From Macrotrachela quadricornifera (taxonomy: Eukaryota > Rotifera > Eurotatoria > Philodinida > Philodinidae): a DNA stretch of 64,000 bases. Positions 35,777 to 47,130 of this stretch are shown piece by piece (positions within the stretch are counted from its first letter, which is position 1; each line of letters opens with the position of its first letter). The stretch is from contig JAJEKB010021317.1 in the NCBI GenBank assembly GCA_022393335.1, forward strand, positions 1,074,980 through 1,138,979. Reading direction: 5' to 3'. Made by a program: the position numbers and the translations under genes. Below the pieces are notes generated by a model. The model was not told where the DNA came from. It saw nothing but the letters and a program-made list of their open reading frames with translations, and ran no database searches.

Positions 35777-38322
35777 AACCCCCCCCTATAATAGAAGCCC
35801 ACCCCATATTAGAAGCCCCCCCGTATTAGAAGCCCCCTTTTGAAGGAGCAATATGAAAGATGTATTAGAAGCCCATGGGCTTGTATTAAGTCCGAGATTT
35901 AGAATTTTTTTTCAAAATTTATCAATTTTCTTCTGAACATTCATACATTCGAACTTCGAATGTATGAATGTAAAGTAAAGTCAAAGCAATTCAATGTTGA
36001 AATTAGATATCAAACAAGCATTGATGTACATGACAGAACAATTCTTTGATCTTATTTAACAACGACAAAATTAATACATAACAATCAATCGGACACATCT
36101 TCAGATGTTTCATAATCTAATCTTTTGAAAGAGAGAAATGCACAGAATGAATAGGCTGAATAGACATATTCATACAAAGTATATTCCGACGGCATTGTTC
36201 ACATGTCATTCAATTAAAATATTTTTTCTTGAATTGTATATCCATTAACTATGTATCAAATCGAAGAGCATCTAGCGCCGTTACCAGGCGTTATTACAAA
36301 CTCACTATTAGACGAATCCAGTTCCGATAATGATTCCAGCGTTGAAGTTATGTCTATTGTCGATGAAAATGAATATGAATTAATCAAATGGACTAATTAT
36401 TTACAACTTAATTCGGACAGTGACGATGATAGCGATGATAATTATTCTTCGACTCAACCTGCATTACTCGTTAATTATTCGTCGTCAGAGTCATCCAGTG
36501 ATGAAGAAGAATTATTACAATCATCTCATCAAGCTGCATCTTCTAATAACAACAGCATTGTCGATACTACGTCTTCGTCAACATCAACCACCATTAATAA
36601 ACGTAAGCGACGTCAATGGACCGTAAATGAAAAATTAAATGCGATCATCTACTTCGAAAAAAACAACAACAAATCTAAAACAGCCAACGATATCGGATGT
36701 GCTACAAAACAACTTCGTATGTGGATCAAGAACAAAGATGAATTAATAAAATTGTCATCTCAAAAGAAAGGTGAGGAGTCCATTTTTATTACATTTAAAA
36801 AGTAAAACAATCTCTATTTTTTTTTCTTCAGGTAAAAAACGCATGCGTCGTAATGGAGCTGGTAAAAAATTAATTTATGTGGACCTTGATTCTCGTTTAC
36901 TTACCTGGTATCGTCAAAAACGTACTGCTCCTGGATCAACAACAACACCTATTACTGATATTCGTAAAGAAAAAGTGACATTTCGTTATCTTCAACGTCG
37001 TGGACGACAAATAAGCCAAGAATTAAATCACCCATGTCCATCATCAAAATGGTTTGGTCGTTTTCTCGTTCGCCATCGACTTTCTCTTCAACGTCCAAAA
37101 CGACAACAAAAAATTCCACTCGACGAAGTTCATCAAAAAGCTACTTCATTCTATAATTATCTACGACGAGCTAGTCGATGGGCTCCAAAACGTGGCCCAA
37201 TGGGGGCCTTTACTCCACGTGACGTTTTTAACATGGATGAATCTCCACTGGCATTATTCGGCGATCAAGCAAAACGCTCAATTAATGATATCAACACTTG
37301 TAATGAAGTAGAAGGATGTTTAAGTAATAAAGTGAGTACTTTTCTTTTTTTACAATACACAACAAATTTAACTTGTTCATTCGTCGTGAGTTTTTGTATA
37401 CAACTTACAGAGAAGTTTTCGTAGATCTTTACAACGCTGACCTGACAGGCTTCAGACCTAGTTAAAGTTTGCGTTATCAGATCTACATATTCTTCTCCAA
37501 GAACAACTAAATATAATCACAAGTCTTCGTTAAGTTTCAGAAGCTAGCGGTAGACACGTCATATTTTTAGAAAAGGTATATAAAAAATTATTCTATTTGT
37601 TATTTTATTTCGTTTCTTCATTTAGAGATTTTGCACGGTTATTCTTACAGTCTCAGGCGAAGATCAACGTGTTGATCCTGTGTTGTTATTCAAAGGAAAG
37701 GGTCATATTTCGCCTAATGAACAAAAACAATATGCTAATGGTATTAAAGTGTTCTTTACTCCAGAAAGTGTTATTAACACTATAACAATGAACAAATATA
37801 ATGAATGGTTTATTTCGAAAGTAAGACATTTTTAAGTTCTTTTTAATAGAACTCTTCAAAATTATACGTATGATCCATCTGTAGTCGATGGTCTATCATT
37901 AAATATTAATGAAGACGATGATGAAGAACAAATTCAAAATGCAGCTACATTAGCTGCAGAACAAGATAAAATTATATTAAATGAAAAAAATAAACAATTA
38001 AAATTAACTGACTTATGGAAAAAGTAGGTAAAGTAAACTAGTTACTTTCAAACTACTTTCTTTTTTTTTTTTTTTTTTGTAACTTATAATTTATAAAAGT
38101 ATTTATTTGTGCTTATATTTATCTTAAGAAGATTTTGTGTAATTAATTTTGAACTTATTCTAAATAAAACTCGAGATAACTGAAACAACAATTTTCTTAT
38201 GTTTTTTTAGAAAATTTAACACAAAAGTCGTATTAGAAGCCCCCCACAATAGAAGCCCACTTAGAAAATTATAAGTAATAGACAGTTTAGAAGCCCAGTG
38301 GGCTTCTAATATGGGGGGGGTT
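35777..38322. mobile_element. Pogo-like (Tc1/mariner superfamily) DNA transposon, 2546 bp, TA target duplication
   Basis: The ends are inverse copies: AACCCCCCCC with TATAATAGAAGCCCAC at the left, and its reverse (gtgggcttctaatatggggg and more) at the right. TA dinucleotides flank it at 35775-35776 and 38323-38324. The motif tattagaagccc recurs four times near the left end and several times near the right end in subterminal clusters, possibly transposase-binding sites. The element carries a defective transposase gene in plus orientation. It lies inside an exon of a minus-strand gene. Confidence 0.9.
36251..38027 (+). pseudogene. Pogo-type transposase with deleted catalytic core
   Basis: Exons 36251-36770, 36832-37331 and 37626-37820 join in frame (introns 61 and 294 bp). 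An acidic Ser-rich N-terminus is followed by a helix-turn-helix region (KRKRRQWTVNEKLNAIIYFE), a CENP-B-like stretch (RRGRQISQELNHPCPSSKWF) and the first DDE acid in FNMDESPLALFGD. The next exon continues with FKGKGHISPNEQKQYANGIK. At the normal place for the DGH second acid and the third acid, the text instead jumps to TYDPSVVDGLSLNINEDDDE and an LTDLWKK end at 38027. Roughly 100-200 codons including two catalytic acids appear to be missing, so the protein cannot be active. It is read from the element 35777-38322. Confidence 0.8.
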
Positions 38323-38897
38323 TAAGATAATCGATCAATCAATCTTGTATAATGACGAATAGACTTTATCTTTTCATCTTCATTTGCAAAGCAATGAAGT
38401 TTCTCCTTTCCATTAAAAATTGAAGATAACATTTGAGAAAAGAGTTCTTCAGACATATTATTGTAATCAATTGAATCATTTATTGCTATTGATGTTTTAA
38501 CTTTTTTCCGTGACGTAGATTTACTTAACTTATTTTTCTTTTTCTTAATAAAAGTATGTTTTTCATTGATGTTCTTCTTTACTGTTTTCATTTTCTTGGC
38601 TAATTTTGGTGAATGAAATCTGGTGTGAGAAGCAGTTGGCCTGATTATTTGTTCCTTTTGATGAGTAGATACATCCATTTTTGATTGATCCATATTGGCG
38701 TATGAAGTTATTAACTCAGCAATCGTATTTGTATCCATACTCTGATCTCGAAGTTTTCGATGATAACGTTGAAGTTGACGATTACCACGACTTTTCTTTT
38801 TCTTGTTTTGCTGCCGTGGTTGTTGTTGTGAAGATAACGGTACTTCTCGTTCCATATAAGTACTATTCGCAGATATGTTGCCGTTTGTCGTTGACAT
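38323..38897 (-). pseudogene. 5' half of the host gene split by the pogo-like insertion
   Basis: The frame from 38897 encodes 191 residues starting MSTTNGNISANSTYMEREVP. They are strongly basic and low in complexity (NKKKKSRGNRQLQRYHRKLR, KKKKNKLSKSTSRKKVK), then NDSIDYNNMSEELFSQML and HYTRLIDRLS. A TAA stop is created exactly at the TA target duplication of the inserted element. Without the element the frame continues into 35774-34701 for a total of 529 residues. The basic N-terminus suggests a nuclear or nucleic-acid-binding protein, which is inference only. Confidence 0.75.
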
Positions 38898-39120
38898 TAT
38901 GTATTGATTCTAGAAAATTTTATCTAAAAACAAACAGAGTGGAGATAAATAGCATTTAATTTATCTTCTTGAAAAATCGCTTGATTAATTGAACTATGAA
39001 TAGAGATTACTATTATCTAATTGAATTCAAATGTTCATGATAAAAGAATAACAAATAACCTGTTTACATAGATGTATTTTTCAAAAGTTCAATTAAATTT
39101 TCCAAGTTAAACTATGCATC
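38898..39120. other. 5' flank of the split gene
   Basis: This should contain the promoter of the minus-strand host gene; no clear TATA box or initiator stands out. Confidence 0.3.
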
Positions 39121-39535
39121 CTTAGATCGAGAGTGTGAAGTGTCTAGCAATAAGAGAAAGGCTGCTGGAATTATATGGAAGCAGACCGTCGACCTCACTC
39201 GATTCACTTTCAGCGCCTGAGCCAAATGTTCCCCTCCTTCAACACTCATACTGTTTAACCCAAGTTTTAGAGTGTTGAGTGTCTATAGAGATTGAGCACG
39301 TGGGTGAAATGGTATCCAGGCAAATCGTCCGTCTCACTTGATTAACTTTCAGTGCCTCAGCAAAATCTGCCGCTCCTTCGGCGCCAACACAAGTGTGTCC
39401 TAGATCGAGATTTTGAAGCGTCTAGATGTATGAAGACCTTGATGATAGCATATAAAAGCACATCATCCATCTCACTTGATTCGTTTTGAGTGCATTAGCC
39501 ACAAGTAACGTTCATCGACTGTCGATTTACTTGAC
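39121..39535 (+). repeat. Three diverged ~135-bp tandem repeats
   Basis: Units begin near 39121, 39261 and 39398. Each starts with tagatcgaga/ttagag, then gtgtctag, and ends with a ctcactcgattcactttcag or ctcacttgatt-like block followed by gcc-cctcc. The third unit ends in a sequence (acaagtaacgttcatcgact) that resembles 12464-12482. No coding potential is seen. Confidence 0.7.
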
Positions 39536-41272
39536 CCTAGACTGACACAACAGGGACATCGATATAATTGCTCATAGATGTGAACGGTGATTCAATATGT
39601 TTTGCTGAGTATAACAGAATAATTTGGTTATAAAGCTGATCTAGTAACTATAGTTGCAACAATTGTACAGGATATCATAAAGATCACTGCGTCATTGTGA
39701 TTTAAATTAATCCAACAGTACTGGTTAAAAATGACCATCATTGTTTAGTGATCTGTTTTGACTGGATTGCTATTCAATGTTGTATCAATAAGTAGATGCT
39801 TTGTCAATAATGTAGAATTTTACAAGTGAGTTCGGACATCAAATTATGAAAAGCAGAAATCATATCCTTTATTTCATATGAGTCTTTGTTTGAGTTTAAA
39901 CTACCTTTCTAAAAGCATTTTTCATACCCACGTAGATCTAAAAAGGTCTTCGACAGGCACGGCGAGTGCTCGAGAATCATTTCGATCTAATTTTTTCGGC
40001 TCTGTTATAATGCGCACCCCTCGAAAAATATAATCGTTGGTCATCTACACTTTCGATGCCCTCGATCTTGACTATTCGACCATTCGATTTTCTACGAGCG
40101 ATCGAATTTCAGCAAGCATGAAAATATTCTGAAAGAATTGAAAATTTGTCTCTTCGTTTCACTCATCTGGCTTTCTTTCGAGCGCTCTGATTCTATCGAA
40201 ATAGCGAGTACTCAGTGAAAGAAGCACATCTAAATGCACTATTCGATCACTCGTTTCTTTGTGTGGAATAAAAGCTTATTAAATTTGTCAAAGATCAGTG
40301 ATAAAGATGTCGTTAGGAAAAACTTTGAGGCTTGGATACGATCGCTGATAATCTCAAAGTTAGATCTGCACTTGATTCTCTCATAAATTTTAAGCTACAT
40401 AGGAAAGAAGCCTAATCAAATGGATTGAAAATCTTTGAACTTTTTTACATTGTTATCTTAGAAGTCGTTTTCATTTGAGATATCAATAGCTTGAGAGTCG
40501 ATTAATATTCGCCATTATCAATGATTAATCAATCCAAAGAAAAATAGTATTATACGGTTTCCAGAAAAATCGTGTTCTCAGCGAGTTCTATGATTATTGA
40601 TTATAGACAGATCTATATTAACTAATCTTAATTTTTTTGTCATTAATCAATTCTTACCATTATTATATGAACATCTACTCTTCATGTCTCTTTCTCAAAG
40701 CAGTTCCACAATATTTTGTTAATGTTAAATTATAGATGTTGAGTTGCAAAAAATATCCTAGAAAATAATGATTGTCGTCTGACTAAATGAGAATATAAGA
40801 AAGAAGTTATATTCATGAAAAGCAAGACTCGAAACAAAGAAAAACAAAAGAAATATCGTGTAGTGGATATATTGATAAAAAATGTTTCTATAGTTAGAAG
40901 ATCAAGATATGTTTAGATCAACTAGTCGATGCATGGTTCATAATCGTAAATACATATTTTCGAATCTAATTCTCCTCCTATTCTGAATATATGTTCGATA
41001 GGCATCGATGGCTCGATATATAGCCGTGTACATGCCGAAATTTTTTCTTTCTAATCTTTTTCCGATGAATCGAGCACACGGCGATGGGTTATTTCATTTC
41101 GATATGTATGAACCCATCGAAAAAGATTCCGAGATTTTCAAGGAAGAATTAAAATGAGCTATCCAAATGACCCATCTCCGCGTAGTCGACCCATCGAAAA
41201 ATGTCACTCCTAACAGTCGATTGGAACGTTCGATGGGTATCGAAATAACATCGACAGTCAGATTGGGAATGG
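39536..41272. other. Intergenic region, nothing recognised
   Basis: No gene, repeat array or element end could be supported in this stretch. Confidence 0.4.
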
Positions 41273-41298
41273 ATATCGATATCGATATCGATATCGAT
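41273..41298. repeat. (ATCGAT) short palindromic microsatellite
   Basis: A run of perfect ATATCG/ATCGAT repeats of about 26 bp is its own reverse complement. It opens the minus-strand frames that read as ISISISI or YRYRYR. Confidence 0.9.
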
Positions 41299-41699
41299 GC
41301 CCAATCGTGAGAAAAATACCACTCAAATACGAAAACCCTTTGCATCCGATATTATTAATTGTTATGTATATGACCGTTTGGCTGCTACTCTTTTTACATA
41401 AAACGTTTTCATATTTTATCGTGAACTCCAATGACATTGTAAACAACAATGCGAATTTTGATAATTATATTATTTAAGTGCTATTTCTATTCGAAAAAAC
41501 TTGGTCACATTATTCAAAGAATATGATTTTTATTTATTATAATTTTATGTTCACACTCACTTATAAAATTCTAATTTATTGATAACGCACCCAGTTATTG
41601 ATGCAGCATTGAACAACAATCCAATCAAAATAAATAATTAAACAATGATCGTCATTTTTAATCAATACTGGTAGATTAATTTAAGTCATAGTAATTAGA

Positions 41700-42250
41700 C
41701 GATTGTAACAGTGTTCTCCATATTTATCTGAACTATATTCGAACTGTAGTTTCCAACGGTCATTTTAACCATAGTTATCATAGTCGTTATAATCATCGTT
41801 ATTATGGTCATTATAACCATACTTATTATGGTCATTTTGATCGTGTTACCGACAGACGAACAGACAGACCGACCCACAGATACAGGTGAATTTCGTTTTC
41901 TAGACGCTAGCCTTTCAGTCTAGGAAATAGGCATCTAGACTATCCTTATTATTTGGTCATCTGTACTAGAGTCACTATGAGCATTTTAATGAAATAGTCA
42001 TTTTCACCATAGCTATTATTTGGTCACTTGTACCATTGATACTATGGGCTTTTACATTATAGTTACTGTGAGTACTTTAGCCATAGCTGTTATAATTTTA
42101 ATTATTTGTACGACAGTTACTATGGACATTTGAACCATAGTTGTTAAATGGTCATTTGTACTGTGGCGTTACCGACAGACAAACGGACAGACAGACAGAC
42201 ACAGGTGAATTTACATTCTGCAGACCCTAGCCTTTCAGTCTAGGGAATAG
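41700..42250 (+). repeat. Tandem/satellite-like region with duplicated GACAGACAGAC blocks
   Basis: Two direct copies of a composite block occur at about 41846-41922 and 42168-42246: gttaccgacagac, a gacagacagacc run, acaggtgaattt, then ctagcctttcagtctaggaa. Between and before them, diverged units of about 54-74 bp repeat the words ccatagctattatttggtca, cttgtacc and actatggac. The region has no coding gene. Confidence 0.8.
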
Positions 42251-43848
42251 TTTAACGATAAAAATGTACGATATCTAAAGAAGAATGACTGTCTGTTCGC
42301 TATACGTTCAGTCCCTTTGAGAGTTATTGTCATGAAACTTTCCATACTACTTCGTCAAATTGCGAGGAAGATCGATGTAAAGTTGAAAAAATTAAACGGG
42401 TGTATGAATGCGTTGGACCAATATGAACCCAGATCAATAAAGATCGAGAGTCTGACAGATATGTCTGCTATGTATTTAGTCATCGTGAGAGATATCATCA
42501 CGGAACTAATCACGTCCGTTTCTCGATCGATGAAGAATGTCCGCAAGGCCATCTGGGACGAGAGAGGAATGCGTGCGTGAAACTGCATCCAAGTCGTGAG
42601 AGATCACGACTTTACTCACTTCCTAAACTAATGGCACAGTTCAATACAAGATCGAGAGTCATTGTTTTCAGGATAATTGTGAGTGAGGATATCAATTTGA
42701 GCCCGATGAGAACAGTCCCATCAAAGATACTCAATACACGGTGGGGAAGATTTTTAGAAGAAGCTCCATAGTACAGCGAGAAAGGTCCGGTGGAGGCGAC
42801 TTCTTGCACGGCAGGAAAAGTTCTGTCGTAGAAAACTAATCCATAGGGAGAACAGCGCTACAGGATACGTGTCATGCATAGCAGAAAAGTCGGATGGAAG
42901 ATGCAAAAATTAAACTATGTTCTTTTTGCAGCGGGTATCTCCTCTAGTACTGAAATAAAACTCTCAAGTCATATCTCTACTAGACAATAAATTTTATACA
43001 AAGTATGATAGCAAAGAAACAAAGAGGGAAAATATTTTTGTTCGTAGGTGTATCTCATATTTAGGTTCATTTTTCTATAGAAAGTGTTTTTCAAAAGAGT
43101 TCGAGATATATGACGCTGGTTTGGTGCTACCTAGATTGCTATCATTTATATTTAGTTGTGACAATCGTCTTTTTTCCATTCTTTGTGCATTAAAAGTCAT
43201 CAAAACTGAAGTAAGAAAAAAATTAAAAATCAGAAGAAAATCTTTAAAGGGTGAGGGTGAGGGTGAGTAAAGAAGAGATACCTTAACCAACAAACACATC
43301 CTCAACATGACCCTATTCATGAACATTTGTGGATTTTGCATATCTTGGAAGATAATGTTGTGAGTGATGTATCAATATGCAACTCAAACTCACAGTCCTA
43401 CAGAGTTCTTATCAATGATTCATAATACCCCCTTAAAACTGTCATTAAGCACAACATTGAAGATTTTAAGAGCACTGATAATAGAAATATACACAGTAAC
43501 AGATAGCATGCGGACAAAAAAACTTACAATCAAAGAATGATTGAAAATTTTTCGCTGATTTTAAATATGCAGATGAGTATGACAATATGTTTCGATAAAT
43601 AATAAAACAAGAACAAAAGAAATGTAAGCAATAATGTATCTTCCCTTGCCACACATTCTCTAGAACACCGCAAGTGAATTGTTAGTTGTTTTTACAAAGT
43701 TCTTATCAATGATTCATAGTGTTTATTTAAAGACTATGGACATTATAAGAGACTCAATGATAAAAATATGCATGGGAATTGATAACATACGAAAAAAAGA
43801 GATTTAAACATTTCATTTTCATATAACCTTTCTTTTTAAGAACATAAA
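42251..43848. other. Intergenic region with higher-GC segment
   Basis: At 42317-42780 the base composition is closer to coding DNA and open frames occur on both strands (88 codons from 42317, 64 codons from 42577), but no domain was recognised. It could be a decayed gene or mobile-element piece. The G-rich motif at 43249-43267 lies about 580 bp upstream of the LRR gene. Confidence 0.4.
43249..43267 (+). repeat. (GGGTGA)3 tract, motif copy 4
   Basis: Three perfect GGGTGA units stand in otherwise AT-rich DNA. The hexamer resembles telomere-type G-rich repeats, but bdelloid telomeres are reported as TGTGGG, so it is not a simple interstitial telomere. Confidence 0.6.
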
Positions 43849-45794
43849 TGTTTGTTTCGAAAGTGCTTTTCTATATTCTTCATTTAATTTCTCTGTTAAC
43901 TTCCATTCCATCTCAAACAGTATGTCTGGATAATAATATTGTCACGTGCAATTGTAACAACGATAGAAGTTTAGTAACTTGTATTGAAAATCACCCAAGT
44001 GATCAGATGCTTATCGATTGGTCAACATTTTCATCATCTGAACATATATATGCTGGATTTAATTTTATTAATTTCACTCGTTTAACACCACAAACATTTA
44101 CATCATTTTCATCACAGTTTTCTTCACTTCACCAGGTCAATTTAAGTTTTCTAAATGGAATTGATCAAATAGCAGAAAATAGTTTTGAACTATTGAATCA
44201 TTTTTCCAAAATACCAAAATATATTAGATTTTACTCCCCAAGAAATTTTCAACTTGCCGATTATGCCTTTAGTAATACAGAATATCAAAAACTAACCATT
44301 GACAATATCCAATATAATGATATTTATGCCCAACCATATCAACTCAATTTAAAAGCATTTGTTAATACAACTATTGTTGAAATGAGTATTCTAAATTCAA
44401 AAGAAGTTCAATTTATTTTCAACCAATCATCGACTTTATATTGGATGGAAACTTTCTTCAATAATGTTTCGTTAACAAATGTTGATCTTCTTTATGACAG
44501 TCTATCACCTGATTACTTAGCTAAGTTAGATTTATCATCTAGTGGTATAGTTCATGTTCCTTCATTAGTTAAATTTCATCATCTTACTATTCTTAATTTG
44601 CGTGATAATTATATTTCAGAAGTTAGATCCAATTTATTCCCTTATAAAAATCAGTTATATGAAATTGATTTATCACAGAACCGAATTAAACGAATCGCAC
44701 ACGATGCATTTATTGATTTGCACTCTTTAGCTGGTTTAGTCTTAAATGATAATCATTTAACATCATTGGAAATTGTGACAGACAATAATGAAATAATATC
44801 ATTTTTATCTCCATTGAATCGAACACTGCGTTCTCTTATTTTATCAAACAATTTTGTTCCTAATCTCGATGCATTACAAGAGTTTTCACATCTAGAAGTA
44901 TTAGACATAGATTACAATTTAATTCAAAAATTAAATGAAAATTCATTTAAAAATACACGTAGACTTCGAGTAATTAATTTGAGTCATAATCAAATTGAAT
45001 TAATTCATCCATTAGTTTTTAATCAAACTAGTTTGGCAATTCTTGATTTAAGTTGGAATCCAATTTCTTCATTAGAAACAATGACAACAGTCTATGATGA
45101 AGAATTTCAACCTAAAAATCAAACAACTTCATTTCTTTATAATGTGGCATTGACCCTTACCAAATTATCATTAGCAAATTGTACCAATTTACTTGAAATA
45201 AACTGGTTTGTTTTTATGAAATTAAAAGAATTATCATCATTGGATCTTTCTGGAATATCAAAAACCGATAGATCATGGTTATTGGAATCTAATGATGGTG
45301 CACCAATTCAATGGAATCATGAATTATATGATATTAACATTCTTTTTCATGGTATTCAGTTCAATAATGATGATTATTGTTTATCAAAACCAATATTTAA
45401 GATTTTCAATCATACAAATTTAGTTTTTGATAAGAACCATCCATGTAATTGTTTTCTATTTATGTTGAAAAACATAATTTATACACAGGAAGATTCAGTT
45501 TGTCTATCAAATCAATCGATTATCGAGAAACTAGCTCAAGAATGTCAGAATATTGATTCTTATTGCTTATCTAGGGAAAATAGTACAACTGTTCAAGTTA
45601 TGACTAGTACTAGATCAACATCAAATAATAACGGAAATTGGAAAATAATAATAGCAATAGTGATATCTTCGACAGTTATTGTTATTGCTTTGTCTTTAGT
45701 TGGTATTTATATTGTTAAGAGACGTCAACAAAACAAATCTATTGAAAGTGTTTTGATGAAAGGAGGGATTGTGAATATATTTGCTAAAAGATAA
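43848..45794 (+). CDS. Leucine-rich-repeat single-pass membrane protein
   Basis: One exon of 648 codons. Residues 1-23 are a signal peptide. An N-terminal Cys cluster (VCLDNNIVTCNCNNDRSLVTC) resembles an LRRNT cap. Clear LRR units run from about residue 230 (LTILNLRDNYISEV, LYEIDLSQNRIKRI, LAGLVLNDNHLTSL, LEVLDIDYNLIQKL, LRVINLSHNQIELI, LAILDLSWNPISSL), and diverged repeats extend on both sides. A C-terminal Cys region (HPCNCFLF to DSYCLS) may be an LRRCT cap. A single membrane helix lies at about 598-623 (IIIAIVISSTVIVIALSLVG) and only 25 cytoplasmic residues follow, with no TIR or kinase domain. It is probably a cell-surface recognition or adhesion protein; the ligand is unknown. Confidence 0.85.
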   Translation: MFVSKVLFYILHLISLLTSIPSQTVCLDNNIVTCNCNNDRSLVTCIENHPSDQMLIDWSTFSSSEHIYAGFNFINFTRLTPQTFTSFSSQFSSLHQVNLSFLNGIDQIAENSFELLNHFSKIPKYIRFYSPRNFQLADYAFSNTEYQKLTIDNIQYNDIYAQPYQLNLKAFVNTTIVEMSILNSKEVQFIFNQSSTLYWMETFFNNVSLTNVDLLYDSLSPDYLAKLDLSSSGIVHVPSLVKFHHLTILNLRDNYISEVRSNLFPYKNQLYEIDLSQNRIKRIAHDAFIDLHSLAGLVLNDNHLTSLEIVTDNNEIISFLSPLNRTLRSLILSNNFVPNLDALQEFSHLEVLDIDYNLIQKLNENSFKNTRRLRVINLSHNQIELIHPLVFNQTSLAILDLSWNPISSLETMTTVYDEEFQPKNQTTSFLYNVALTLTKLSLANCTNLLEINWFVFMKLKELSSLDLSGISKTDRSWLLESNDGAPIQWNHELYDINILFHGIQFNNDDYCLSKPIFKIFNHTNLVFDKNHPCNCFLFMLKNIIYTQEDSVCLSNQSIIEKLAQECQNIDSYCLSRENSTTVQVMTSTRSTSNNNGNWKIIIAIVISSTVIVIALSLVGIYIVKRRQQNKSIESVLMKGGIVNIFAKR

Positions 45795-46600
45795 CATTTA
45801 TAGTTCATTCTATACCTTGTGATTTTCGTTTGAAATAAATTAAAACATCGTGAAAAGAATTTTGAGTAAAGAACCTCAATAAAATGAATGCAGTTCAACT
45901 TCAAAAGTGATTGTCTATCTTCTCAGGTGCTACCACAAAATATTAGTTGTTGAGATTGATTGTTCTGTAAGTTAAAACAACCAGTACCGTTCGAAACATC
46001 GATATGTATCTGTTGTTCAAACACAATAGTCATTTGATGTCGTGCTTCGATAAGTGTTTCCAGCAAACAGTAAACTGATGCATTTCAAAATAGCATTCGT
46101 CGCGCGACTATAACCAGTTATACAATTACCATCCGGTCCATTCAGACAATAACAGCGAGGGTATAGGTGTTGGTGTTGGTACTGCATCTATATAACATCA
46201 TCACCCACACCTTCACACACGGCATTCATCTCGAGAATTCATTTCAGAAGATCAGATATTTTTGTAGCTTTCTTTTTTGTTGCTAGTATCATTTTTTTAT
46301 CTAGAACAATGATAAAAATGGGTGAGAATGAGCTCATACGATAGAAACGTAATTTTCGGATAAACGGCGATTTGAAAAGGTGATATACGATATTCATTAA
46401 TACAAAGATTAATTTCCAACATTCTCATATGATAACGCTATCGAAATGTTTATTTTATTGTCGTCTTTGCTTTCTCCATTCTTAGTATTTGAGTTTATTG
46501 TTTGCTTTATTTCTTTTCGAGTATATTTTGTAAATGCCTTCTATGATATATTGGATTGTTGTATAAGAGCTTTTAAACTAAACTTTATGCGAGAAACTAA
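45795..46600. other. Intergenic region after the LRR gene
   Basis: No intact gene is seen. On the minus strand, about 46015-46180 encodes a short Cys-bearing stretch (PRCYCLNGPDGNCITGYSRA) ending in a stop, possibly a broken exon. A motif copy is at 46320-46332. Confidence 0.35.
46320..46332 (+). repeat. Dispersed GGGTGAG-type motif, copy 5
   Basis: The sequence gggtgagaatgag is followed by ctcatacgat, close to the flank seen at 4393-4403. Confidence 0.5.
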
Positions 46601-46609
46601 TGATGTTAC

Positions 46610-47130
46610 TTATATAAGCAAAAATATCATGACATTGTCGACGCCAAAAGTAAATGGATAAAATTCTGCGAGCAATATCTCCTGAACCATTGCAGCTAGC
46701 GAGCTGATCTTTTCACCATTAGAAGAGGCTATTCTGGGGTACCATGACACCCTACATTCAATAGATAAACGTTTGATTAAGTTGGTTAGTTGTGATCGAA
46801 GATTTTGTACGTCACCGGACAAAAAGTGTTCCATATGAATTCTCGCTTTTAAGGTAATCATTCGATAGCCCGAGGTCAGCTCTTTTAGTCTACGCAAGCC
46901 CGACCTTTCTATCTTGTTTCGTTCAAAAGTTATAAGGGTTCTCCTGCGACCCCTGATTTCNNNNNNNNNNTTAGGCCTAGCGTGTTGAATTACCTCAGCC
47001 CATACAGTTGTTTCGTTGATCCAGAATCGAATAGCTGAAATCAGGGGTCTGAGAAAAACCCTTAAAACTGTTTCCGCCCGTCTAGAAAAAATTTTAAGAA
47101 TTGGAATGGAGCGAGCGGCTCAAACCTGGA
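46610..47130. repeat. Inverted repeat around an assembly gap
   Basis: The left side reads aagggttctcctgcgacccc then tgatttc up to the ten Ns at 46961-46970. On the right, gaaatcaggggtctgagaaa then aaccctt (from 47038) is its reverse complement with few changes. Frames on the two sides encode similar helical text (EIRGRRRTLITFERNKIERS on the minus strand; EIRGLRKTLKTVSARLEKIL on the plus strand). This points to two inverted copies of an unknown coding-like element, with the gap falling in the palindrome. Confidence 0.6.

Noticed and set aside
43249..43267. Interstitial telomere
   Set aside because: The unit is GGGTGA rather than the TGTGGG reported for bdelloids and only three units are present.
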